From the NCBI GenBank assembly GCA_017380435.1, contig JAFODZ010000021.1, positions 1-37,494 on the forward strand: a DNA stretch of 37,494 nucleotides, in the 5' to 3' direction. The first letter of the stretch is position 1. Each line of letters begins with the position of its first letter. The notes under the pieces were generated by a model. That model was given only the letters and a program-made list of their open reading frames with translations, searched no databases and was not told where the DNA came from. This document shows, one piece after another, positions 1-7,050 of this stretch. The stretch comes from Oscillospiraceae bacterium. GTDB lineage: Bacteria; Bacillota; Clostridia; Oscillospirales; Oscillospiraceae. A program made the translations under genes and the position numbers.

Positions 1-3
1 AAA

Positions 4-741
4 ATGTCTGTCGTATCTATGAAGCAACTGCTGGAAGCCGGCGTGCACTTCGGTCACCAGACCCGCCGCTGGAATCCCAAAATGGCCACCTACATCTACA
101 CCGAGCGTAACGGTATCTACATCATCGACCTGCAGAAGACCGTTAAGAAGCTGGAAGAGGCCTACAACTTTGTCCGTGAGACTTCTGCCAACGGCGGCAA
201 CATCCTGTTCGTCGGCACCAAGAAGCAGGCTCAGGACGCCATCAAGGAAGAAGCCATCCGTTGCGGCGGCTACTATGTCAACGCTCGTTGGCTGGGCGGT
301 ATGATGACCAACTTCCGCACCATGCGTACCCGTATTGACCGTCTGGCTCAGCTGCGTAAGATGGAAGCTGACGGCACCTTCGCTATGCTTCCCAAGAAGG
401 AAGTCATCCAGCTCCAGGGCGAGATCGAAAAGCTGGAGAAGTACCTGGGCGGCGTGAAGGAAATGAAGAAGCTGCCTGCTGCTCTGTTTATCGTTGACCC
501 CCGCAAGGAGCGCAATGCTATCGCTGAGGCTCACAAGCTGGGTATTCCCATCGTTGCTATCGTTGACACCAACTGCGATCCCGACGAGATCGACTATGTC
601 ATCCCCGGCAACGACGACGCTATCCGCGCCATCCGTCTGATCGCCGCTGCTATGGCAAACGGCGTGATCGAAGGCCGTCAGGGCGAAGATGCTGTTGCTG
701 AAGAAGCTCCCGCTGTGGAAGCTGCTGTCGAGGCTGAATAA
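4..741 (+). CDS. rpsB: 30S ribosomal protein S2
   Basis: Small-subunit ribosomal protein S2, which binds on the back of the 30S subunit and is needed for S1 to assemble in bacteria that have it. The 245-residue product opens with the family signature ([22 protein letters not shown]) and carries the conserved FVGTKKQA and [10 protein letters not shown] segments and the [16 protein letters not shown] region. The length is usual for S2, with an Ala/Glu-rich tail of about 20 residues. The ATG lies only three bases from the window edge, so its ribosome-binding site is not visible. tsf follows 67 bp downstream, the classic rpsB-tsf pair. The codon choice is that of a highly expressed gene. Confidence 0.98.
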   Translation: MSVVSMKQLLEAGVHFGHQTRRWNPKMATYIYTERNGIYIIDLQKTVKKLEEAYNFVRETSANGGNILFVGTKKQAQDAIKEEAIRCGGYYVNARWLGGMMTNFRTMRTRIDRLAQLRKMEADGTFAMLPKKEVIQLQGEIEKLEKYLGGVKEMKKLPAALFIVDPRKERNAIAEAHKLGIPIVAIVDTNCDPDEIDYVIPGNDDAIRAIRLIAAAMANGVIEGRQGEDAVAEEAPAVEAAVEAE

Positions 742-755
742 TTCTAGTAATTTCA

Positions 756-780
756 ATGGCTCCCGGTCCCCGGGAGCCAT
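756..780 (+). other. rpsB-tsf intercistronic hairpin
   Basis: Perfect 11-bp inverted repeat (atggctcccgg / ccgggagccat) with a 3-nt loop between rpsB and tsf. No U-run follows, so it is probably an mRNA-stability, processing or partial-attenuation element, not a full intrinsic terminator. Confidence 0.6.
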
Positions 781-808
781 ACACAGGTAAATATAGGAGG
801 ATTTAACT

Positions 809-1738
809 ATGGCTTTTACTGCTCTTGATGTTAAGAAACTGCGTGAAATGACCAACGTCGGCATGATGGACTGCAAAGCTGCTCTGGCTGCTACCGACGG
901 TGATATGGACAAGGCTGTTGACTGGCTCCGTGAAAAGGGTCTGGCCAAGGCTGCCAAGAAGGCCGACCGCATCGCTGCTGAGGGCGTTGCTTATGCTACC
1001 GTTATCGACGGCGTGGGTGTTGTGATCGAGGTTAACTCCGAGACCGACTTCGCTGCTAAGACCGATTCCTTCATGGATCTGGTTAAGAACCTGGCCGTGA
1101 TCGTTGCCAAGGATGCTCCCGCTGATGTGGATGCTTTGAAGGCTTGCAAGTACCCGGGTTCCGAGCTGACCGTTACCGAGATCATGCAGGAGAAGGTTAT
1201 GTCCATCGGCGAGAATATGCAGATCCGCCGTTTTGACCGTTTCGCTGATAACTTCAATGTTGCTTATGTCCACGCCGGCGGCACCCACGGTGTTCTGGTA
1301 AACCTGGCTGTTGAGGGCGACATCGACGCTACCGAGATCGGTAAGAACGTTGCTATGCAGATCGCTGCTATGGGCGCTAAGTATTGGGACAAGACCCTGG
1401 TTCCCCAGGCTGATGTTGACCACGAGCTGGCCGTTCAGGTCGCTGCTATGGACAACGATCCCAAGATGGCTGGCAAGCCCGCTCAGGTTAAGGAGAAGAT
1501 CGCTGCCGGTAAGATCGCCGCTTATTTCAAGGAGATCTGCCTGCTGCAGCAGGACTTCGTCCGCAGCGACCTGTTCCAGGGTTCTGTTGAAGGCTATATC
1601 GCTGACGCTGCCAAGAAGCTGGGCGGTTCCGTCAAGTTCGTAAATGCTCTGCACTATGTTAAGGGCGAGGGCATTGAGAAGAAGGAAGAGGACTTCGCTG
1701 CTGAAGTTGCTGCTCAGATCGCCGGCGCTGCAAAATAA
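809..1738 (+). CDS. tsf: Elongation factor Ts
   Basis: EF-Ts, the guanine-nucleotide exchange factor that recycles EF-Tu-GDP. The 309-residue product has the N-terminal UBA-like helix region with KLREMTNVGMMDCKAAL, then WLREKGLAKAAKKADR and AAEG, and the core TDFAAKTDSF segment. All are hallmarks of EF-Ts. The C-terminal half (VKEKIAAGKIAAYFKEICLLQQDFV) matches the dimerisation/coiled-coil part. A strong aggagg site precedes the ATG. Gene order after rpsB is canonical, and the gene ends at a strong terminator. A 319-residue open frame on the opposite strand is a shadow of its codon bias. Confidence 0.98.
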   Translation: MAFTALDVKKLREMTNVGMMDCKAALAATDGDMDKAVDWLREKGLAKAAKKADRIAAEGVAYATVIDGVGVVIEVNSETDFAAKTDSFMDLVKNLAVIVAKDAPADVDALKACKYPGSELTVTEIMQEKVMSIGENMQIRRFDRFADNFNVAYVHAGGTHGVLVNLAVEGDIDATEIGKNVAMQIAAMGAKYWDKTLVPQADVDHELAVQVAAMDNDPKMAGKPAQVKEKIAAGKIAAYFKEICLLQQDFVRSDLFQGSVEGYIADAAKKLGGSVKFVNALHYVKGEGIEKKEEDFAAEVAAQIAGAAK

Positions 1739-1750
1739 TCTCAAATTTTT

Positions 1751-1781
1751 AGGACAGGGCATTTTCGCCCTGTCCTTTTTT
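1751..1781 (+). terminator. Intrinsic terminator of rpsB-tsf
   Basis: Stem aggacagggc / gccctgtcct with a short loop, followed directly by a run of T, 13 bp after the tsf stop. Confidence 0.92.
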
Positions 1782-1788
1782 ACACAAA

Positions 1789-1821
1789 AATCGACCTTGT
1801 GATTCTCTCACAAGGTCGATT
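1789..1821 (-). terminator. Terminator of the DUF212 gene (minus strand)
   Basis: 14-bp stem aatcgaccttgtga / tcacaaggtcgatt, followed on the minus strand by a T-rich tract. It sits just past the stop of the convergent DUF212 gene and may also serve the plus strand. Confidence 0.8.
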
Positions 1822-1826
1822 AAAAT

Positions 1827-2291
1827 TTATGCAAACACCAAAAAATGCATACACAGGGCCATTGCCACACCCAGGGATACACCGGCAAATACTTGTACAG
1901 GCGTATGCCCCACATATTCCTTCAGCTTCACTTCCGGCAGCTTTTTGGAAGTGAGCACCTCGAAGGATTCAATGATTTCGTTGAGCAGCACTGCCTGCTT
2001 GCCGGTTTCCTGACGGACGCCGGTGGCATCATGGCAAACAATGATCGCCAGAATCATCGCAATGGCAAATTCAAAAGAACTCGGTCCCCGCTGCAACAAT
2101 GTAAAAACAGCCAAAGAACTGACGGTTGCGGAGTGGCCACTGGGCATTCCGCCATCGCTGAACAGCCAGCCAAGAGAAAAAGATTTATTGATAATGGCAT
2201 TGATGATCATTTTCAGAACCTGAGCCACCAGCCATGATGACATTCCGGTGATCAAAAAAGGATTGGTAAGCAAGCTTTTCAGCCAGTCCAT
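1827..2291 (-). CDS. DUF212 / YuiD-type PAP2-related membrane protein
   Basis: Small integral membrane protein of the divergent PAP2 (DUF212, B. subtilis YuiD) family. The 154-residue product has about four hydrophobic segments. It carries the family motif GGMPSGHSATVSSL (about residues 47-60) and the loop CHDATGVRQETGKQA (about 86-100), which resemble phosphatase motifs of acid phosphatase/haloperoxidase-type enzymes. A phosphatase acting on a lipid or isoprenoid phosphate is the usual guess, but no substrate has been established for the family. The start is an ATG with caggagg seven bases upstream. It is monocistronic and convergent with tsf, with its own terminator. Confidence 0.88.
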   Translation of the reverse strand: MDWLKSLLTNPFLITGMSSWLVAQVLKMIINAIINKSFSLGWLFSDGGMPSGHSATVSSLAVFTLLQRGPSSFEFAIAMILAIIVCHDATGVRQETGKQAVLLNEIIESFEVLTSKKLPEVKLKEYVGHTPVQVFAGVSLGVAMALCMHFLVFA

Positions 2292-2391
2292 AAGCGCCTC
2301 CTGATTTTCTTACAATATAAATATAGTATATCACATAATGTTCATAATTTCTACATATTTTTCTCTTCTGTTTCATTAACTTTTATAGAGT

Positions 2392-2510
2392 CATAAATGA
2401 TTGTTTATAGCATCAACTACCGTATAAGATCGTAGGGGCGTTCTTTGAACGCCCGCGGGCGAACACAGTTCGCCCCTATGGGTAATTTGTAAGGTAAATT
2501 CCAATTTATG
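2392..2510 (+). repeat. Palindromic MITE/REP-like repeat, family 1, copy A
   Basis: 119-bp element between the DUF212 gene and nrdG, nearly identical (4 differences by eye) to the reverse-oriented copy at 19865-19983 and related to 30543-30659. Its core is two adjacent hairpins, gggcgttc-ttt-gaacgccc and gggcgaac-aca-gttcgccc, framed by gtag...ctat. The ends are imperfect inverted repeats (cataaatgattgttta / cataaattggaattta). It holds no ORF. Confidence 0.9.
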
Positions 2511-2571
2511 GGCGGTTGAAAAATTGGGGGATTTATGATATGCTGAGTAAAACTGTGAGGAGGTGGCGGAT

Positions 2572-3282
2572 ATGATCGCCGGACTGCAAAAAATGACTCT
2601 GTTGGATTATCCCGGCAAGGTTGCCTGCACCGTATTTTTGCAAGGCTGCAATTTCCGCTGCCCTTTTTGCCACAACGCTTCCCTGCTGAGCGGCAAAGCC
2701 GAATCTCCCATCGACACAGAACAGCTACTGACCTTTCTAAAAAAACGGCAAGGACTTTTAGACGGCGTATGCATCACCGGCGGCGAACCTACGCTTTGTC
2801 CCAACCTGCAAAATCTGATTCAGCAGATCAAAGCCCTTGGGTTTTCCGTAAAGCTGGACACCAACGGTTCGAACCCCGGGGTCTTAAAGGATCTCGTCGG
2901 TGCAGGTCTTGTGGATTATGTGGCCATGGACATTAAAAACTGCCCCCAGCGCTACAAAGAAACCGCTGGTTATCCCGGTTTGGATCTTTCCAAAATCGAG
3001 GAGAGTATGGTTTTTCTGATGGAAGGCACCGTAGAGTACGAATTTCGCACCACCGTGGTGCAGGAATACCATTCCAACGAGGACATCCGGCAGATCGGCT
3101 TGTGGTTTCAAAAGCTTTGTCCACAGCACCCGGTGGAGAAATATTTTCTGCAATCCTTTGTTGATCGTGACAGCGTTCTTTCCGGTGACCTTCACGCCCC
3201 AACCGAGGCACAATTGCAAGCTATGAAAAACGCGATCACGCCTTATGTCCGCTATACAGAGATTCGTGGTTCTCATGCATAA
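2572..3282 (+). CDS. nrdG: Anaerobic ribonucleotide reductase activating protein (radical SAM)
   Basis: Radical-SAM activase that generates the glycyl radical of the class III ribonucleotide reductase NrdD encoded next to it. The cluster-binding motif C26-x3-C30-x2-C33 (CNFRCPFC) lies close to the N-terminus, followed by the SAM-binding ITGGEPTL motif. The opening IAGLQKMTLLDYPGK and the length of about 236 residues fit the NrdG2/TIGR02495 type better than the shorter E. coli NrdG. I place the start at the ATG at 2572, eight bases after gaggagg; an in-frame GTG at 2563 overlaps that site and is less likely. nrdD follows 134 bp downstream behind its own promoter, so nrdG is probably transcribed separately at least in part. 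Confidence 0.93.
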   Translation: MIAGLQKMTLLDYPGKVACTVFLQGCNFRCPFCHNASLLSGKAESPIDTEQLLTFLKKRQGLLDGVCITGGEPTLCPNLQNLIQQIKALGFSVKLDTNGSNPGVLKDLVGAGLVDYVAMDIKNCPQRYKETAGYPGLDLSKIEESMVFLMEGTVEYEFRTTVVQEYHSNEDIRQIGLWFQKLCPQHPVEKYFLQSFVDRDSVLSGDLHAPTEAQLQAMKNAITPYVRYTEIRGSHA

Positions 3283-3298
3283 ACACAATATATAGATA
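3283..3298 (+). promoter_or_regulatory. NrdR box 1 upstream of nrdD
   Basis: acacaatatatagata matches the conserved core of the NrdR repressor box (acaCwAtATaTwGtgt): C, w, AtATaT, w and G are all present, and only the last three bases deviate. It begins one base after the nrdG stop and is exactly 32 bp from box 2. Confidence 0.82.
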
Positions 3299-3314
3299 TA
3301 GTCACTATTTCCCA

Positions 3315-3330
3315 TCACAATATATTGACA
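3315..3330 (+). promoter_or_regulatory. NrdR box 2 overlapping the nrdD -35
   Basis: tcacaatatattgaca contains the palindromic NrdR core cacaatatattg. Its end is the ttgaca -35 hexamer of the nrdD promoter, so bound repressor would block RNA polymerase. The 32-bp (three helical turns) offset from box 1 is typical of NrdR box pairs. Confidence 0.85.
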
Positions 3331-3353
3331 AAATTCTACAAAGAATATATAAT
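3325..3353 (+). promoter_or_regulatory. nrdD promoter (sigma-A type)
   Basis: Consensus ttgaca (3325-3330), 17-bp spacer, tataat (3348-3353). The predicted transcript starts near 3360, leaving a leader of about 57 nt. Confidence 0.88.
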
Positions 3354-3389
3354 ACAGGCGTTCGCGATTTCTACAGGCGACGCCTGTAT
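3352..3389 (+). promoter_or_regulatory. Inverted repeat in the nrdD leader
   Basis: atacaggcg (3352-3360) is inverted as cgcctgtat (3381-3389). A second acaggcg copy at 3373-3379 forms a compact palindrome with the same right arm (acaggcg-a-cgcctgt), followed by a T-rich stretch. It could be an operator or a weak attenuator at the start of the nrdD transcript; which one is not decided by the sequence. Confidence 0.55.
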
Positions 3390-3416
3390 TTCTTTTTATC
3401 TCAGGAGGATGGATTT

Positions 3417-5780
3417 ATGTACCAAGTAATTAAACGGGACGGCAAGACCGTTGATTTTGACATCAGTAAAATCAGCAATGCCATTACGAAAGCCTTTGTG
3501 GCGCTGGATCGAACTTATCATCCCAGCGTGATCAACATGCTGGCTCTGCAAGTCACCTCGTCCTTTGAAATGAAGATCAAGGACGGCAAAATCAGCGTTG
3601 AGGATATCCAGGACAGCGTAGAACAGGTTCTGTCTGAATCCGGTTATTCCGATGTAGCCAAGGCCTACATTCTTTATCGGAAGCAGCGGGAAAAGGTGCG
3701 CAATATTGGCTCTGCCCTGCTCAACTACAAAGATCTGGTAGATAATTACCTGCGCATCAACGACTGGCGTGTCAAGGAAAATTCCACCGTCACTTACTCT
3801 GTCGGCGGTCTGATTCTTTCCAACTCCGGCGCCATCACCGCCAACTACTGGCTCAGCGAAATCTATGACGAGGAAGTTGCCGAAGCACACCGCTCCGCAG
3901 CTATGCACTTGCACGATCTTTCCATGCTCACCGGCTACTGCGCCGGCTGGAGCCTGAAGCAGCTGATTCAGGAAGGTCTGGGCGGCGTTGTGGGCAAGAT
4001 CACCTCTGCCCCCGCAGCGCATCTTTCCACCCTTTGCAACCAGATGGTCAACTTCCTGGGCATTATGCAAAACGAGTGGGCCGGCGCACAGGCATTTTCC
4101 TCCTTTGATACATATCTGGCTCCCTTTGTCAAGATCGACAATCTTTCCCAGAAGGAAGTCAAGCAGTGCGTCCAATCCTTCATCTACGGCGTAAACACCC
4201 CCTCCCGTTGGGGCACCCAGGCCCCCTTCTCCAACATCACTCTGGACTGGGTATGTCCTCCCGACCTTCAGGATCAGCCTGCCATCGTCGGCGGCAAGGA
4301 GATGGACTTTACCTACGGTGATTGCAAGAAGGAAATGGATATGGTCAACAAGTCCTTCATCGAGATTATGATCGAAGGCGACGCCAATGGCCGCGGCTTC
4401 CAGTACCCCATCCCCACCTACTCCATCACCCGGAACTTCGACTGGAGTGAAACCGAGAACAACAAACTCCTGTTTGAGATGACCGCCAAGTACGGCACTC
4501 CCTACTTCTCCAACTATATCAACTCCGACATGGAACCTTCCGATGTTCGCTCTATGTGCTGCCGTCTGCGCCTTGACCTGCGTGAGCTGCGGAAAAAGTC
4601 CGGCGGCTTCTTCGGCTCCGGCGAATCCACCGGCTCTATCGGCGTTGTTACCATCAACCTGCCCCGGATCGCCTACCTGGCAGAAAACGAGCAGGACTTC
4701 TACGCCCGCCTGGACAAGCTGATGGATGTGGCTGCCCGCAGTTTGAAGACCAAGCGTACCGTTATCACCCAGCTGATGGAAAACGGTCTGTACCCCTACA
4801 CCAAGCGGTATTTGGGTACTTTCTCCAACCACTTCTCCACCATCGGCCTGATTGGTATGAACGAAGTAGGCTTGAATGCAAAATGGCTGCGCGCTGACCT
4901 AACCGACAGCCGGGTGCAGGAATTTGCCAAGGAAGTGCTGGATCATATGCGGGAGCGTCTTTCCGACTATCAGGAGATGTACGGCGACCTGTACAATCTG
5001 GAAGCCACCCCTGCTGAATCCACCACCTACCGTTTTGCCAAGCACGACAAAGAGAAATACCCCGGCATCATTACTGCCAACGAAAACGGCACGCCCTACT
5101 ACACCAACTCCTCCCACCTGCCCGTGGGTTACACCGAGGATATCTTCACCGCTCTGGAGATCCAGGACGAGCTGCAAACCCGCTACACCTCCGGCACTGT
5201 CTTCCACGCCTTCCTGGGCGAGAAGCTGCCGGACTGGAAAGCCGCTGCCAACCTGGTGCGCAAGATTGCGGAGAACCACAAGCTGCCTTACTACACCATG
5301 AGTCCCACCTACTCCGTCTGCCCCGACCACGGCTACCTCACCGGCGAGCAGTTCACCTGCCCCCACTGTGGCAAGAAGACCGAGGTCTATAGCCGCATCA
5401 CCGGCTACTACCGCCCGGTGCAGAACTGGAACGACGGCAAGACCCAGGAATACAACGACCGCAAGACCTACAACATTGGCACTTCCGTGCTGAAAAAGGA
5501 AGCTCCCGCCATTGTTTGTGAGGAAGCACCTGTAGCAGAGGCAAAGGTGGAAGGCAAGGCCATTTTGTTCTCCCGTATCACCTGTCCCAACTGCCGGGTT
5601 GCTGAAGCACAGCTGAACAAAGCCGGTGTTGCCTATGAAAAGATCATCGCCGACCAGAACCTGGACCTGTGCCGCCAGTACGGCATCAAGGGCGCTCCTA
5701 CCCTGGTCATTACCGACGGTATGAACCATACCAGCTACTACTCCGTCCCGGAAATTAAGAAATACATTGCAAGCCTGTAA
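3417..5780 (+). CDS. nrdD: Anaerobic ribonucleoside-triphosphate reductase with C-terminal glutaredoxin-like domain
   Basis: Class III ribonucleotide reductase, making dNTPs from NTPs without oxygen by means of a glycyl radical. Domain order in 787 residues: an ATP-cone at 1-95 (YQVIKRDGKTVDFD start), the ten-stranded barrel core, a zinc site near 635-650 (CPDHG and CPHCG) and the radical glycine, predicted as G663 in RITGYYRP. A further 60-70 residues at the C-terminus form a glutaredoxin/thioredoxin-like domain with CPNC (C723, C726) and a GAPTLV cis-proline loop. This probably delivers electrons to the enzyme. Start ATG 3417 follows aggagg. Regulation by NrdR is indicated by two boxes upstream. 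The activase gene nrdG precedes it. Confidence 0.96.
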   Translation: MYQVIKRDGKTVDFDISKISNAITKAFVALDRTYHPSVINMLALQVTSSFEMKIKDGKISVEDIQDSVEQVLSESGYSDVAKAYILYRKQREKVRNIGSALLNYKDLVDNYLRINDWRVKENSTVTYSVGGLILSNSGAITANYWLSEIYDEEVAEAHRSAAMHLHDLSMLTGYCAGWSLKQLIQEGLGGVVGKITSAPAAHLSTLCNQMVNFLGIMQNEWAGAQAFSSFDTYLAPFVKIDNLSQKEVKQCVQSFIYGVNTPSRWGTQAPFSNITLDWVCPPDLQDQPAIVGGKEMDFTYGDCKKEMDMVNKSFIEIMIEGDANGRGFQYPIPTYSITRNFDWSETENNKLLFEMTAKYGTPYFSNYINSDMEPSDVRSMCCRLRLDLRELRKKSGGFFGSGESTGSIGVVTINLPRIAYLAENEQDFYARLDKLMDVAARSLKTKRTVITQLMENGLYPYTKRYLGTFSNHFSTIGLIGMNEVGLNAKWLRADLTDSRVQEFAKEVLDHMRERLSDYQEMYGDLYNLEATPAESTTYRFAKHDKEKYPGIITANENGTPYYTNSSHLPVGYTEDIFTALEIQDELQTRYTSGTVFHAFLGEKLPDWKAAANLVRKIAENHKLPYYTMSPTYSVCPDHGYLTGEQFTCPHCGKKTEVYSRITGYYRPVQNWNDGKTQEYNDRKTYNIGTSVLKKEAPAIVCEEAPVAEAKVEGKAILFSRITCPNCRVAEAQLNKAGVAYEKIIADQNLDLCRQYGIKGAPTLVITDGMNHTSYYSVPEIKKYIASL

Positions 5781-5790
5781 TTAACCCACC

Positions 5791-5818
5791 AAGAGCCGGG
5801 CCTCGCCCGGCTCTTACT
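5791..5818 (+). terminator. Terminator after nrdD
   Basis: 11-bp stem aagagccgggc / gcccggctctt with a 3-nt loop and a moderately T-rich tail, 10 bp past the nrdD stop. Confidence 0.8.
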
Positions 5819-5820
5819 TT

Positions 5821-6039
5821 GCTAAATTAGAATTTACCTTATGATCACACGGGGTATCATACCCCGTGTCATTCCGAGCCTGCGTTAGCAGGCGTGGGAA
5901 TCTCTTGGCACAATATTGCTTGTTTAAGAAGGCTTGATATAGAAGAAACTGCCTACTATGAGATTGCCACGGGTGCGCTGCACCCTCGCAATGACACCCG
6001 GTTCGGTGGCTTTCTTAGAACCTTAAACAATCATTTATA
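5821..6039 (+). repeat. Composite repeat D: family-2 palindrome nested in family-1 ends
   Basis: The left end (gctaaattagaatttacctta) and right end (aaacaatcatttata) match the two ends of the 119-bp family-1 repeats, but the inside is different. The inside is bounded at 5866-5997 by gtgtcattccgag and cgcaatgacac, the inverted ends of the second family seen at 13223-13484. Several smaller hairpins lie within (for example acacggggta/taccccgtgt and gggtgc/gcaccc). No ORF. The element fills the nrdD-trxB gap. Confidence 0.75.
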
Positions 6040-6059
6040 AAAATTTTGGAGAAATTATT

Positions 6060-6971
6060 ATGTATGACATTCTGATTGTAGGCGGCGGGCCGGCCGGTCT
6101 GACTGCTGCCATTTATGCCCTGCGGGCAGGTCGCTCTGCCCTCGTCATTGAGAAAAACGGCTTTGGTGGACAGATCGCTTTTTCTCCTAAGGTAGAGAAT
6201 ATCCCCGGCACACGCACCATCAGCGGCGCAGAATTTGCGGACAAACTCACCGATCACGCTATGGATCTGGGCGCTGAGGTGGAGCTGGAAACCGTCACCG
6301 CCGTGGAGAAATCCGGCGATATTTTCACAGTTACTACAGAAGAGGGCGGCAGCTACAATGCAAAGGCTGTCATTTTGGCTGTGGGCGTCAAGCACCGCAC
6401 CCTGGGGCTTCCCGGCGAGGAAGAACTGATTGGCAACGGCATCTCCTTCTGCGCCGTCTGCGATGGTGCATTTTACACCGGGCAGGATGTGGCGATGATC
6501 GGCGGCGGCAACTCTGCCTTGCAGGAGGCTCTGCTCCTGGCGGAGGTCTGCAATCATGTTACCATTGTCCAAAATCTTGCCTTCCTCACTGGTGAAAAGA
6601 AGCTGGCCGACGCTCTGGCCGAAAAAGACAATGTGTCCATTTTGTACAGCACCGTGGTTTCGGAATATCTGACCCAGGACGGCGCATTGACCGGTCTGAA
6701 ATTGCATAACGATGCCACCGGTCAGGAATCGGAAATTGCTGTAAATGGCACATTTTTGGCGGTGGGACTGATGCCGGAAAACGATGCTTTTGCCCATCTG
6801 GCCAGCCTCAACGCCTGGGGATACTTTGATAGCGACGAAAGCTGCACCACCGCAACTGCAGGTCTTTTTGTAGCCGGCGACTGCCGCAGCAAGTACATCC
6901 GCCAGGTGGTTACTGCCGCCGGCGACGGTGCCATTGCCGCTATGGCTGCCTGCAAATACCTGGATCGCTGA
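6060..6971 (+). CDS. trxB: Thioredoxin reductase-like FAD flavoprotein, NADPH motif degenerate
   Basis: Low-molecular-weight thioredoxin-reductase-type flavoprotein of 303 residues. It has the FAD Rossmann motif GGGPAG (8-13), the redox-active CAVC (C131, C134) followed by DGAF, and the C-terminal FAD motif LFVAGDCRSKYIRQVVTAAGDG. The second nucleotide fold keeps GGGNSA (148-153), but the HRRxxxR segment that recognises the NADPH 2'-phosphate is absent: VTIVQNLAFLTGEK stands there. This recalls the ferredoxin- or otherwise non-NADPH-dependent reductases known in clostridia. It is followed 79 bp later by a flavodiiron protein under its own promoter. The start ATG 6060 has ggag upstream. No thioredoxin gene is adjacent, although NrdD carries a fused redoxin domain. 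Confidence 0.9.
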   Translation: MYDILIVGGGPAGLTAAIYALRAGRSALVIEKNGFGGQIAFSPKVENIPGTRTISGAEFADKLTDHAMDLGAEVELETVTAVEKSGDIFTVTTEEGGSYNAKAVILAVGVKHRTLGLPGEEELIGNGISFCAVCDGAFYTGQDVAMIGGGNSALQEALLLAEVCNHVTIVQNLAFLTGEKKLADALAEKDNVSILYSTVVSEYLTQDGALTGLKLHNDATGQESEIAVNGTFLAVGLMPENDAFAHLASLNAWGYFDSDESCTTATAGLFVAGDCRSKYIRQVVTAAGDGAIAAMAACKYLDR

Positions 6972-6987
6972 CTTTGCGCCCTTTTTC

Positions 6988-7016
6988 TTGATTTTTCTTT
7001 ATATCCCGTGTATAAT
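6988..7016 (+). promoter_or_regulatory. Promoter of the flavodiiron gene
   Basis: ttgatt (6988-6993), 17-bp spacer, tataat (7011-7016), 35 bp before the ATG at 7051. Confidence 0.8.
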
Positions 7017-7050
7017 AGCCGAAAAAGCAGCAAGGCAAAGGAGAATTATC

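Noticed and set aside
2516..2544. Possible nrdG promoter ttgaaa-17-tatgct
   Set aside because: The -10 matches only four of six positions and sits against the repeat end; not strong enough to list.
3396..4832. 478-residue open frame on the minus strand opposite nrdD
   Set aside because: Shadow frame from the GC-biased codons of nrdD; no ribosome site, and the plus-strand protein is unmistakable.
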